Shown here: positions 19,389 to 30,800 of the stretch, one piece after another | How the letters are laid out: every line of letters starts with the position of its first letter | How positions within the stretch are numbered: the stretch's first letter is position 1 | Notes under the pieces: model-generated | Database searches by the model: none | What the model saw: the letters and a program-made list of their open reading frames with translations, nothing else | Told to the model about the DNA's origin: nothing | Assembly (NCBI GenBank): GCA_964035575.1 | Contig: OZ037864.1 | Location: 372,001-436,000, forward strand | Reading direction: 5' to 3' | From: Rhynchopus sp. YZ270_cl-10 | Lineage: Eukaryota; Euglenozoa; Diplonemea; Diplonemida; Diplonemidae | DNA: 64,000 nucleotides | Made by a program: the position numbers and the translations under genes

Positions 19389-20555
19389 CTATGAGCGTGT
19401 GAAGACGTGGAGTGCGTCCCACATGCTTTGGGCCTGTTCGCGTTGAAGGGCGGTGGTATAGTTTAGGTTGCGGTACGTGAACGGGCCTGTGCCGCGGAGG
19501 TTGTATTTGTTGGCGATTTGGTACTTGAGGGATAAGGACTGTGCGTCGTCGTACCACAGCTGCCGTACGGTACCGTCCTCAGCAACGTAGTTGAACCACG
19601 CAGTCCCCACATCCGCCGCCCACTGCCGTCCGGTGGTAGTGTTCCCACTGTTCAAAATATCCATCAATAGATGAAACCCAAGCCCCTTCCCAACAGCGTC
19701 ACTGCAGTTCACCCCACGAAACGGCTCAAACGGAATACGGCAGAACTCCGCATCTGTCGCCGTGCCGTTCAAACAGGGGTAGTCATACCCATACCACGGC
19801 AGACCAAGGATAAGCTTCTGCGGGTCAATCCCAAGGGAGACGTACTGCTGTACACCCTGCTCCACAAGGGGCAGTGCTGCGTTTGGTGCTGCAATGCATT
19901 GTTCGAACACCTGGCTGCGTGTGTCGTACATCATGATGTAGAGGAGGTCTGCAGCAGAGGCGAAGCCAGTGATGTTGTAGAACCTGCCGTCGATGTTGTT
20001 GGGGGACCACGCCACGCAGACACTGGTTTGCGACCCGGGGACCTCTCTGTGGAGGGCTTCGGTGGTCTCCTCGATGAGCTGCACGTAGTAGTTTGCTTCG
20101 GGTGCGCCGGGGTCGAGAGGGTTCTCATAGTCAAATGTGATGCCGTCAACGAAGATGGCTTTGACCATCTCCACCGTAGAGTTGATCCACACGGCGCGTG
20201 CAGTGGCATTGGTACCAAGCTCGGTCAGGTCCATGTGTGGTGCACCTGCCACAACCCTAGCATCATGCGAATGAGCAAGACACATCAAATCTGTGTACGT
20301 CGACCAAGCAATCGTAGTAACCTGTGTAAAGTCAAGGTTGACCCACTCCCTCTCCACATGCCCCCCGACAAAGCCAAACACCTCCTTCTTATGCTGCACC
20401 GTCACAGGGTTGCACAACGACGCATCATCGCAGGGGCAGGCCTGCCCCCTCACCCTATCAAGATCCGCCAGATTCAAACGCCCCTCAGCAGGGAGCGAAT
20501 CCTGGATGTACCCTGAAGCGAGTGTGGTGCAGCAGGCGGCCACAAGCCATTTCAT
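19389..20555 (-). CDS. CTBS: Di-N-acetylchitobiase-like GH18 glycosidase, copy 1, 388 aa
   Basis: Cleaves the GlcNAc-GlcNAc core of chitobiose or N-glycan stubs; in animals this enzyme is lysosomal. It has a signal peptide (residues 1-15) and a GH18 catalytic motif DGITFDYE with Asp137, Asp142 and the acid/base Glu144. Stretches typical of chitobiase include FHREV-like LHREVPGSQ, VAWSPNNIDGRFYNITG, PWYGYDYPCLNGT, PFRGVNCSDA and LWYDDAQSLSLK. There are several N-glycosylation sites and even, well-spaced cysteines. Length matches the family (human 385). The ATG follows a CCCACAG acceptor-like site by 26 bases. It forms a tandem pair with 21061-22233; this copy is complete with all catalytic residues. 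Confidence 0.93.
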   Translation of the reverse strand: MKWLVAACCTTLASGYIQDSLPAEGRLNLADLDRVRGQACPCDDASLCNPVTVQHKKEVFGFVGGHVEREWVNLDFTQVTTIAWSTYTDLMCLAHSHDARVVAGAPHMDLTELGTNATARAVWINSTVEMVKAIFVDGITFDYENPLDPGAPEANYYVQLIEETTEALHREVPGSQTSVCVAWSPNNIDGRFYNITGFASAADLLYIMMYDTRSQVFEQCIAAPNAALPLVEQGVQQYVSLGIDPQKLILGLPWYGYDYPCLNGTATDAEFCRIPFEPFRGVNCSDAVGKGLGFHLLMDILNSGNTTTGRQWAADVGTAWFNYVAEDGTVRQLWYDDAQSLSLKYQIANKYNLRGTGPFTYRNLNYTTALQREQAQSMWDALHVFTRS

Positions 20556-21060
20556 TTTTTTTCTTCCCTCTCGTACTACTTCTGTGGGATGTGTTTGAAT
20601 TGGGTGGCTTTTCTTGAAAAAAGAAACAGTTGTATCCTCCTTTTGTTTGGAACGTTGGGATCAATGGATCCTGTGTTAGCACCGATGTAGAGCCAGTACA
20701 ACAAAAGTGAAGTTGGGTAGTGCAAAACGCCTCTGGGACGCAGGCACTGACGACAACAAAAAAAAAAAAAAATGGTAACCTCAGCCTGCTTAGTCACCTT
20801 GCAGGGGAAAAGCGGGCAGGCCCTACTGTGGGCACCTGGCCCCACGATAATTATTGCATTTGTTATTTTTTTTCTCATTTTTTTACACGTACACACGCAT
20901 CTGCCACCAGAACGCGAAAAGGGGCGATACACACCGGGTTTTTTTACCCTTTTTTTCGAATAATCTGAAATCGGTTACCACACCTCCCCCCATCCCCTCC
21001 ATTTCAATACCCTACGCCCCGCTCAGATCGACTCTTTTTTTTATCTCCAACTTTGTCTTT
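20556..21060. other. Spacer between the two chitobiase genes
   Basis: Contains the acceptor-like site of copy 1, motif B (20708-20750), a poly-A run, then motif A (20775-20800). Here B precedes A, the reverse of the usual order. No gene is seen. Confidence 0.6.
20708..20800 (+). repeat. Motif B then motif A, swapped order
   Basis: B at 20708-20750 (GAAGTTGGGTAGTGCAAAACG, GGACGCAGGCACTG), poly-A, then A at 20775-20800 (GTAACCTCAGCCTGCTTAGT followed by CACCTT). The order shows that the two motifs can occur separately. Confidence 0.55.
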
Positions 21061-22233
21061 TCAGTCTTGCGTGAAGACACGGAGTGCGTCCCACATGGTT
21101 TTGGACTGTTCACGCTGCAGGGGGGTGCTGTAGTTGAGAGCCGCGTAGAGGTAGGGCCCTGTGCCACGGAGGTTGTACTTCTTGGCGATGAGGTATTTGG
21201 GTGCGAGGGAAGTGGCATCGTCCATCCACATCTGGTGCACAATGCCGTCCTCTGCAACGTAGTTGAACCATGGCGTGCCCACGTCGGAGGCCCACTGCCG
21301 TCCAGTCGTCGTTGCGTTGTTGTTCAGAATGTCCATAAACATCCAAAACTTAATCTCCCTCCCAGCAGCGTCGCTGCAGTTCACCCCACGAAACGGTGCA
21401 AAAGGAATGCGGCAGAAATCCGCATCTGTCGCCGTGCCGTTCAAACAAGGGTAGTCATACCCATACCACGGCAGACCAAGGATAAGCTTCTGCGGGTCAA
21501 TCCCAAGGGAAAGGTACTGCTGCACACCCTGCTCCACAAGGGGCAGTGCTGCGTTTGGTGCTGCGATACATTGTTCGAAGATCTGGCTGCGTGTGTCGTA
21601 CATCATGACGTAGAGGAGGTCAGAGGCTGATGCAAACCCGGTGATGTTGTAGAACCTGCCGTCGATGTTGTTGGGGGACCACGCCACGCAGGTGCTTGTC
21701 TGCGACCCGGGGACCTCTCTGTGGAGGGCTTCGGTGGTCTCCTCGATGATCTGCACGTAGTAGTTTGCTTCGGGTGCGCCGGGTGCGAGGGGGCTCTCGA
21801 AGTCGAACGTCACACCGTCAATGAAGAGAGCTTTGACCATCTCCACCGTAGAACTGACGTATTCGGCGCGTGCAGTGGCGTTGATACCAAGCTCGGTCAG
21901 GTTCATTGACGGGGCACCTGCAATGATACGAGCATCATGCTTGTGTGCTGTGCACACCAACTCAATGTCTGTCACCCACGCAATGGTCGTGACCTGAGTG
22001 TAGTCCAGCCCATCCCACTCAGACGCATCCTTCCCAGGCGCAAAGCCAAACACCTCCTTCTTATGCTGCACCGTCACAGGGTTGCACAACGACGCATCAT
22101 CGCAGGGGCAGGCCTGCCCCCTCACCCTATCAAGATCCGCCAGATTCAAACGCCCCTCAGCAGGGAGCGAGCCCTGGATGTACCCTGAAGCGAGTGTGGT
22201 GCAGCAGGCGGCCACAAGCCATTTCGATAGCAT
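21061..22233 (-). CDS. CTBS: Di-N-acetylchitobiase-like GH18 glycosidase, copy 2, 390 aa
   Basis: A tandem paralogue of the preceding gene with the same signal peptide, catalytic motif (DGVTFDFE, Asp139, Asp144, Glu146) and C-terminal WMDDATSLAPK region. I start at the ATG that gives MLSKWLVAACC, matching MKWLVAACC of copy 1. The frame is open 47 codons further upstream, but that stretch is low-complexity and has no counterpart in copy 1. The first 180 coding bases and a block in the middle (PWYGYDYPCLNGTATDA region) are almost identical to copy 1, while intervening stretches are clearly diverged, a mosaic expected of gene conversion. A CT-repeat tract (coding strand, about 22335-22351) lies upstream. 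Confidence 0.92.
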   Translation of the reverse strand: MLSKWLVAACCTTLASGYIQGSLPAEGRLNLADLDRVRGQACPCDDASLCNPVTVQHKKEVFGFAPGKDASEWDGLDYTQVTTIAWVTDIELVCTAHKHDARIIAGAPSMNLTELGINATARAEYVSSTVEMVKALFIDGVTFDFESPLAPGAPEANYYVQIIEETTEALHREVPGSQTSTCVAWSPNNIDGRFYNITGFASASDLLYVMMYDTRSQIFEQCIAAPNAALPLVEQGVQQYLSLGIDPQKLILGLPWYGYDYPCLNGTATDADFCRIPFAPFRGVNCSDAAGREIKFWMFMDILNNNATTTGRQWASDVGTPWFNYVAEDGIVHQMWMDDATSLAPKYLIAKKYNLRGTGPYLYAALNYSTPLQREQSKTMWDALRVFTQD

Positions 22234-23134
22234 CGTGTTAACGCCCTCTTCGTTTTTTTTTTTTCTCTTTTGCTGCTCGGTGTTGGGTGTTGTGTAGGAG
22301 AGTGTGGTAATGTTGACAAAAAAAAAAGGATAGGGAGAGAGAGAGAGAGGGTCTGTAACTTCGTTGTAGTGCACTTAGTGCAGTCCACCATGACAAGTTC
22401 AGGTGCTTTTAGTCAACAAAGAGTGTTGCCTTTCCTGTGCCACGTGTTCTTTAATTATGTTTCTTTCAGTTGCAAAGACAAATACTAACCTGTACGATGA
22501 AAGAAAATTCCTTAAAAAAGGGGTGTTTATGTTTGAAAGTATTCCCCCCATCCCCCCTTCCCCTCACCCATTGTATGTTTTGTAAACCATACACAGACTA
22601 CTGAGTAATAATTTTTTTTTTTACACCAAACCCAATCCCGTTATCGATTTTGAAAATTCGTTCCGTTCTGTGAATTTTTTCGGATGTAATGCGATCTTGC
22701 TTTTTTTTTCCCTTTTGTGCGAAACACCTACCCAAGCTTATTGTTTTTTCTTTCACATAGAGAAAAACAGACTCAGGAATGGCCAAAAAAAAGCAAAGAA
22801 GGCATTTTTTTTTCGTGTAGTGGAAGGAGGATTTTTTCGGGAGAACCGACAGCTCAAAAGGAGTGAAGGTTTCTTTACCTACAAAACACCCCCCGCTTCG
22901 CACATTTCGTAAAATTTACAATGAATTGTACAAGCATGCAAAGAAGCGGGGGGATGAGAGCATAACAGATAACACTAAGGCTGTGTGTATCACGGTAACA
23001 ACCTTTTCAAAAGAATGCGGCTTTTGTTTGTGCGTAAAGTGTGTAATAAAGATTCTGTGATGATATTTTTATTACTGCAATACGCTCCCACTGACTACCT
23101 GGCAGTGAAGAGCAAACTTCTTTGAGGCCAAAAA

Positions 23135-23216
23135 GAGAAGTTGAAAAGTGCCTCGTTCATCGGACGCAGGCACAAAAAAAAAGTTGAAATACAAAGCCCT
23201 CTCGTGACAGTGTACC
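23135..23216 (+). repeat. Motif B followed directly by B'
   Basis: B (AGAAGTTGAAAAGTGCCTCG, TTCATCGGACGCAGGCAC) at 23135-23173 and B' (AAGTTGAAATACAAAGCCCT, then CTCGTGACAGTGTA) at 23182-23216. Confidence 0.55.
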
Positions 23217-24071
23217 AAAAAAAAAAAGTGGGCTTCCAGGAAACAGGGCTTTAGTACGCAATGGGATGACCCCCAAAAAAAAAAAGGCAAATTTGAGACA
23301 GTTCGCAAAGAAAAATCAGCTGAGAGCCTATTTGAAAGATAAGGTGGTCTCGGAATACAAAAGATCGGGTCTTCGTTTATGCGCTGACGGGCGTTAACAA
23401 AAAAAAGGTGGAAAAAAGAGTGTAAACTGCGATTGGGTGTTGGGTGTTTTGTTGAATCAAAACAGACAATTACGCAGCTTGCTTTTTTTGTGTTCCGTTT
23501 TTTGTTTGCCCAAAAAAAGCGCTGCCTCCAATCTTACTGACAACTAAAAGATATTTGTATTGATGTACAATAGAAACGAAAAAGAGACAGATAACCAAAA
23601 TAAGAACCCATCAAGGGAGGGGAAAAAGCTATGCAAAAGAAGTCCATCCACGCTCCGCTTATTTATGTTTGCTGCTCCCAACAATTTAATTCGCGGAGGG
23701 GGAAAAAAAATAACAACAATCGCACAACATTTCCCCTCCAGAACACAAGGATAATCGCACCTTTTTTTTTTTGGAGATTTTATTTTTTACCCTGTGTTTC
23801 CTACCCCCCTCGCCCCACCCCACTCCCTTCTCCCCCGACGCAAACTATGCAGAAAATGCCTTCGCTATGGATATCTACTCAATCTGGCTGCTACTAACGA
23901 AAGGATTTTGAAAGGGGGGTGATGTACCACAAATTCATCAAGGGGTTGTGGTTGTCATCACAAAAAATGCAGTACAAGAGATAAAGGATGTGCCACATTG
24001 AGACCACTAGGCTTCATGGAACTACTTGATAGGGGGGGAGGAGAAATAAAGAGGCGAAAAAAAGAAAGTGT

Positions 24072-24163
24072 GAGATGATTCTAAGCCTTATATGTTGCGT
24101 AGTCACCTAAAGAGAGGAGCTAGAAGTTTTTGTAAACGCCTCACCATTCATCGGATGGATGGT
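24072..24163 (+). repeat. Composite A+B repeat
   Basis: Motif A (GAGATGATTCTAAGCCTTAT...GTAGTCACCTAA) is followed within ten bases by motif B (GTAAACGCCTCACCATTCAT then CGGATGG). This is the clearest example of the A-B order over about 92 bp. Confidence 0.6.
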
Positions 24164-24346
24164 AAAAAAAAAAAAAACAAAAAAAAAAGAGAAGTTGAAA
24201 GTGCTCGAGCGAGCCTCCCTTTTGAGGTTGGGAAAAAAAGCGATGCAATTGAAAAAGCGGGGGACAATTTTCTAAAAATGCTCCGTTACTTTCCCTCAAA
24301 GACATCGTACACTGGGTATGGGGGTGGGTGGGGTAGTTTTTTTTTT

Positions 24347-24410
24347 TGAAAACTTGGTTGTATTAGTGTAGACACCCTAGAGTGTGCTCCACTATATTTT
24401 TTTGATAGGT
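24347..24410 (+). repeat. Dispersed repeat D, copy 1
   Basis: AACTTGGTTGTATTAGTGT, GACACCC, CTCCACTA and TTTTTTGATA blocks, in order. The same series occurs at 57372-57440 inside an intron. Confidence 0.65.
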
Positions 24411-24810
24411 GACCTGTACACAGCATTGAGGGGCAAGCAGCCCTACTACTCCTACACTGTACCTGGGTCAAAACAAAGGCATTACATTCAATAGAAATTC
24501 GAACCTTTTGAAGGCTTCTGCTGGGGGAAATAACTGGGAAGGGGGTAGGGTCAGGGGAAAAAAGAAAACAGTTGAAAATCCTTGAAAAAATCGCATCAAA
24601 AAACGAGATATCATTGATCCAACTATTGTTTGACTTGAAAATAGCCGACAAAAAAAAAAAAAAAACACAGAAACCTTGAAATTGTCAGCTTCAGAGCATC
24701 GCATGCGTAAACTGCGGTTTCAAAGCGCGAGGTTTTTATTATTCAATCTCTTCACAATACACATCTCGAATGACACCCTTACCCACAGACGCACACCATT
24801 CAATACAATT

Positions 24811-27800
24811 CTATACTGTACGCGTGTCAAAGATATTTGACCACATTTCAGACATCTCTACTTCTGTCAGAGTCGCACCACGACTTCTGACCACCGCAGC
24901 GCGAGTACCTCCGTAGCCTCGGCCGAGCTGCTGGATGGAGAGGAACCGTTCTGCACGCGACTCCGTGCTGGCGTAGTACTCCATCCAGAAGCCCATCTCC
25001 CCTGCAGGCGTGAGCGTGCCGCCTAGGTCCTGGGAATGCGACATCACAGCCTGGCCCCCGTCGCCACGACGTTGATGGTTCGACGCCTCCTGCCACCTGC
25101 GCCGCATATTGGACTCAAGCTCCCTCTGAATACGCTCCTTCGCATTCAACAACACATTCGGCTTGACCGCCTTCCAGTTCTTCGTCAGATACTTCCCCAA
25201 TGTGTCGCAGGACACTTCCGTCCCACCGACCTCCTCCTGAACCCGTTGGAAGACTTCATTCCTAAACTCTGTCAGAATATGGTAAAGGAACACCGCAAAG
25301 ACCACAATGGTCAACAAGAAGATGCCCCAGTTGACAAAGGCCTTTGCAACGGAGGAGGGCTCGTCAAGGTAGATCAGCGCGACGTTGTAGGTGATCGTGA
25401 TGGAGACGAGCGACAGGTTTTCGAGGTGCCAGAGCTTTGCGTATTTGAAGGGTTTGACAAGAACGTTAAGCAGCGTGAAGACCGCCATAAGCCACATCGA
25501 AGCATACAGCTGGTACGACGGATAGCGCGTCAACGTCACAATAATGATAATCAAAAACATCTTCCTCAGCATGATGATGCACTCCCAGAAGTACCACTTC
25601 TGCCGGAAACCCGAATACAAAAAGCCAAGCGTCGACAGCACCGCCTTGGTCCGCAATGCGTTCCGATGCTTCCTGATCCGCAGATACGCAAGCAACGGGA
25701 GCCCCAACCCATACAAGAACAACGCTGCCACAGACAACGACTGGAACACTGGGTACGGCGACACCGAGCAGTCCACAGACGCATCCTCCTCCAGATACGA
25801 ATCACACTTATCCTCAGAGGTGCAGATGTTCACTGTGCACGACAACATGACCACCACTTCACGCATCAGCGAAGGATAGATCAGGAAGATCACAATGATG
25901 ACGGTCACGGTGTAGATATCTGTCAGGCGGAGCTGCACTTTGTAACCAGCCTCTGTGAGGGGAGAGCGGCGTGGCTGGGGGACAACACGTTGGTGGTTGC
26001 GGCGGGGGCCGTGCCAGTGGAGAGATCTGTCGCACGCCTGGCAGTAGTATGCGTTGCACATCGGGCAGTAGACGATGGCGAATTCGACGCTGCAGCATTT
26101 GCACGGTTGGATGACCTCCAGCTCGCGGTCCAGCTTCTGAATGCGCTTCTTCGATTTGATTTCACTAAAGTCCTGGTCGCCGTCATCCCACTGTGAGGTG
26201 CGTGCCCGGCTGGCGTCTTTCTCGGAGAAGAGGTTGTTGACCTTCTCCAACTTCTTCTTCCAGTCCTGCCCGTTCACCAACGAAGCGTCCTGCACATCAA
26301 GGTTGCTCGTCAGCTTCCTTTTAATCTCGTCTTCAGGATAGCCACGGCTCTTCCACTCATTGATCTTATCAGACATCCGTCGCAGCCTTGCCGCAGCATA
26401 CAGCTGGTCATATGGCACAAAGGAAGACACATCCGTCAGTGTAAACGCCGCCGACTCCTGCTTGCCGCCGTGTACAGGGAGGAGTGCCTCCTTGAGCTTC
26501 CCCTTGAAGAGCGTGGAGCGTTGGTCCAGCACCCCGTCCTCTGGTGTACCGAGCCCTGCGGTCTGTGGAGAGCGGCCCTCGAGGGTAAGGAATTTGAGAG
26601 GGTTCTTCTTCGGCTTGTCGTCCATGTCCTTCTGCTCCTTTAGGAGGTAATCGAACTCAGCTTCGAGGTACCATTTGGGGACAATGTTTTCACACGAAAA
26701 CGCCGTCGGCAGAGCAATGTTCGTCGACAGCTCTTGCCCTCCCTTTGGAGACCGTGGTGGGGTGATAGGGTCGGTGCCGCTGGTGTATTCATTGATCGTC
26801 CCAAGCACCAAGTCTGTGCGTGCGTACATGAAGATCGAGTTGTTCCCGGCAGAGGAAACGTTCTCCGCCCGGAGGAAGTCGTCCACCAGCCCAACAGAGT
26901 TGTCGGCACCCTTTTTGTCCGCATCGGTGTAGATCAGCATGTGTGCCACAGCTTCGTCGACCCTTGTCTTCAAGGAGATAAGCTGGGTGGAGTACTTCGC
27001 AAAGGTAATGTTGTTGTCAAGGTTCACAGTAACCTGCATGCCTGGTTTGGAGACCCCGCCTGTTCCTGCCTCCTCGAGGCGAGGGAAGTTGAACGGTTTG
27101 TGCTGCGGGATCGGGTACGGTGGAAGCGTTGCGACTGCGAAGTTGAAGCACTTCTCACGCTCCTTTGTTTCAAGCTTCGTGACAGCACCGTCGGTGCCGT
27201 CAGGACCAAAGAGCTCAGAGGCTGCGGCAGAGACGTCTTCCTCAATCATACGTCTGCCTGCCTTGATGAACCTTGCTTCCAATGTGCGGAGCAGCCTCAG
27301 CCTTGAGAGGCACGCCACCAGCAGGTCTGCCTGGAACAGATGGTGCAGAAGCGTCTCGCTCGGAAAGTGCGACGCCACATCGCATGTATACCACTTCCCT
27401 GCAATGAGCTCGCTGTACTGCCCGCGCACCCCCACCCTCCCGACCCCTCCTGTCGGGAAGAGCTGCTCCAGAACACAGCAACGTTGGCACAGCCAGCAAC
27501 CGTAACTGCCCTGGGTGAACTCCGTCTCCCACCTGGTCTCCATATCCTCCACGGTGTGGTCCTTTGTAGTGTTGACGTGTATGCCCTGCAGCTTTGTCAC
27601 CTGATGCGTTTCGTTCACATGCGGGAACGAATCCTGGTGACCCAGCGACGCCAGGTCTGGGATGTTCCGCGGGTTGATACACGACTTCACCTCGAGGTTG
27701 AGCTTATGCTGCTTCTTCTTATACGACGGCATTTCATGGTACTCACGCAGATTCTGGTGCAAACTCTCTTTGTCCGCCTCATTCACAGACCAGTCATATG

Positions 27801-30800
27801 CCCAGTGGTAGATGCTCTGACACTCCGGTGGCTTCTCCTTCAACGCAAGATCCCCTTCCTTGCCCTTTTCCTTCAACTGACGCTTCAACTGAATGAACAA
27901 AACGATCAACCCTGGCACAACAATGACCACTATGGGCAGAATCATCCACCCCACGTACAACGTATAATAGCTTAGGTCCGATATGCACGATACCGAGAGG
28001 ACTGTGGCGGAGGGAGATGCGTTTTCGCCTACGGAGAACATATCTGAGACCATGTCACCCCATTGCACTGCAAAGGAGGAGGAGAGTGCGATGACCTGGA
28101 TGTGGTTCATAAGCATCTTGAGCATGGTGGAGAGCTTGGAGGTTTCGCGTACGATTTCGCCTGTTTGGAGGTTGGTGGCAACCATGACCAAGATGACAAT
28201 GAGGATGACCACCACACCAAGGCAGAGGAAGAAGTAGTTCATCGCCTTCGACGCACACTTTGCGCACGTCTTCTGTGACTTTGCATATCCGTTTGGCGCA
28301 GCCTCCGTCGCAGTCTTCTTGCACACACCACAAAACGGTCCCTCACTTCCTTCACTGCACTGCTGATTACCACGCACCTCATCCCCCTTACGGAGGACCG
28401 ACAACGGCGTGCTCGATCCAATACCCGGGTACACATCACCCCCAGCGCAGTTGGACGACCCTTTGCACGACAGCGCCTTGTAGCTGACAGGCTCCCGATA
28501 AAACCCGCTGGTCGAAAGAATCTTCCCGGTACCATAGCAGGTTGTGCCTTCTTCGCAGGTACCGCATTCAAAGAGGCATTGGTAGCGGGAGGCTTCGGTG
28601 ACCTGGAAGAGGGGTGAGGTGCTGGTGGTGCTTGGGTTGTTTGGGCCGGATTTGGCTTGGCTGAATGCGTTGTAGTAGCAGCCGAGCTCGAATGTGTATG
28701 CGAAGAGCGCGCAGGGTACGTCCGTGGTGTCGCAGCATGAGTTTGGGGTGACGGTGACGGCCATCTCCGACGTGTCGCGGTTGTTGTTGAGGTTCATCCC
28801 CTCGCCCACAGCAGTGTTCGGCGAGGTCGACGCAGAGAAGTTAAGAGTACACTGCATGCCGTTCCAGATCTTAAAGCTCGCAAGCGTCAGACGCAGCTCC
28901 GTCGCCACAGCCTCCTTCCCAAACTCCACCTGACCATTCGCACCCTCCAACAGAGTATAAGCGCAAGCCTCTGCCTGCAACTGTCTAATCCGCTCCACCG
29001 TAAAGTCCTCTCCACGCTTATCGAACAACGCCTGACCCAAATCCCCAGCAAACTGTGGAATCGTCGACTCAATGTTCACCATCAAAGTCTGCGGTACGCC
29101 ATCCGCATCAACGATGTCGTCCGCAGAAAGCACATTCCCCGCGATGTCCACAATCTGGATAACATACTCCTTGTTGATTGTGTCGGAGTTGCTGATGTTC
29201 GAAGGAGGTGCGGACCCCCATGTCATCTTATGCGGTACGCCGCCGGAGATGACGAACGTCTTTGCGTATTGGTTGTATGCCGCGTCGACGCAGAAGAGTG
29301 AGTCCACGTAGGGCAGGTTTGCGCCGGTTTCTTGCAAGAACTTTCCTGTGCCCAGGTCCACCCCCGAGGCGTCGAGGAGAGGCCCCGAGCAAGCAGGGAG
29401 TACGGAGTGGGTACTGATGTCCACCACCTTCACGCCGTACGTAGTGGACACCGGGTGCGTCAGCTCGAGGAAGAGCTGGCCCACGCCGTTGGACACGACC
29501 ACCGTGTCCGAAGTGATGTTCTCTGCAAGACTGTTCTTGTACACAACACAAGCACTCCCCTCCGCGCACACTGTGTTGCCAACCTGGTGGCGAAGACAGT
29601 CCGTCGTGCAGGTGTCAGGCCCAATCCATTCAGCCCCCGACTTGCGTTCCAAATAAACCCGTACAATGCGGTCCCTCGTTGAGGTGTCCAACGTATGCAG
29701 GTCAGACCCAGTCCTGTCCTTGACGGTGATGTTGAAAACCAAGGTATCAGTGGTCGCTGTCGACTTAAAGGTGGCGATAGTGTCAGAGCTCTTCACACCA
29801 AGCTGTGCCGCAGTGCCCACCCTGGCAGGTCCTGCCAGGCTCTCGGACCGTGAGAGCGAGTCTGCGCAGGAAAGCCCAGCTGAACAGGACGTAGCGACCT
29901 TCACGGTTGTGCGCGACGGGCTTGTCAGTGTGCTTGACGACGACTGCAGTGCTGCCGCCATTCTGCTGGAGACTGCGTTCGGGCACGGTGTTGTGCCGTC
30001 AGCACGGAAGCCATTGTTGCAGCAGGCAAACCTGTCGGCGTCCGTTGTGAACAGCAACGGCGGGTACAGGTTTAAGCAGTAGTACCCACAGGTAGGGATG
30101 GTCACATCGATGCTACACGGGTCACGCAGCCCAACAGGGACTTCGCAGGAAAACTGTACGTTGTCCAGCGTGAATGAAATCTCCATACGCAGACTACTGT
30201 TCGGAGACCCACTCTGCGCAAAGTCGTAGTAGTCCCCGAACACAACCAGCTGCTGCCCGTATAAGTGAGGGTTGAACCGCGATACCACGTCAGGTGCGTT
30301 GGTCTCAAGCACTGCCGGCTGGTACGTACACACCTTTGAGTTGCAGTTCGCACTGCACTGTGTTGTCGTCAAGGTGGGCAGCACGAGATCGTGCAGTGTG
30401 TAACCATTCAAGTCCAGACCACTCCCGTAAAACATGAAGACAACGTCGTAGTACTCAGTGTCCTTTGCCCACAGGTTCAGCGACGCACGCCCTGTGGTGC
30501 CGTACGCTGCGATGCCGTCTGAGCCGAACAGGGGGTCGTTGTTTCTGCGCAGGCTCTCGGCTGCGGCGGTTGTGTTCGTGAAGCCAGGTGTGTTCCAGTC
30601 GCAGACACCCATGACCTCGCGTGACTCATACCCCCACATGCCTGGGTTCGTGTCGTTGGTGCGGTCCTTCTCTGCCAGACAACGTGGCCACGGCGAGATC
30701 GACCGGATGCGCACGAACACCTCGTTCTTCGAGGGGAAGTCCGTCACAGTGTTCTCCGCTGCGTCGAGAAGCCTGAAGCGCGGCTGGATCGTCAAGTCGC

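Larger units (their letters stand above)
22234..24810. other. Long intergenic region with dispersed repeats, no supported gene
   Basis: This 2.6-kb region is rich in homopolymers. It holds motifs B and B' at 23135-23216, an A+B pair at 24072-24163, a further B-like start at 24190 and repeat D at 24347-24410. No open frame shows signal, domain or repeat features of a protein. Part is presumably the 3' untranslated region of the giant gene and part the 5' region of chitobiase copy 2. Confidence 0.6.

Noticed and set aside
22598-22903. Short open frames in the 22-25 kb and 49-56 kb spacers.
   Set aside because: They consist mostly of Phe/Lys runs from poly-A/T tracts and show no signal, domain or paralogue support.
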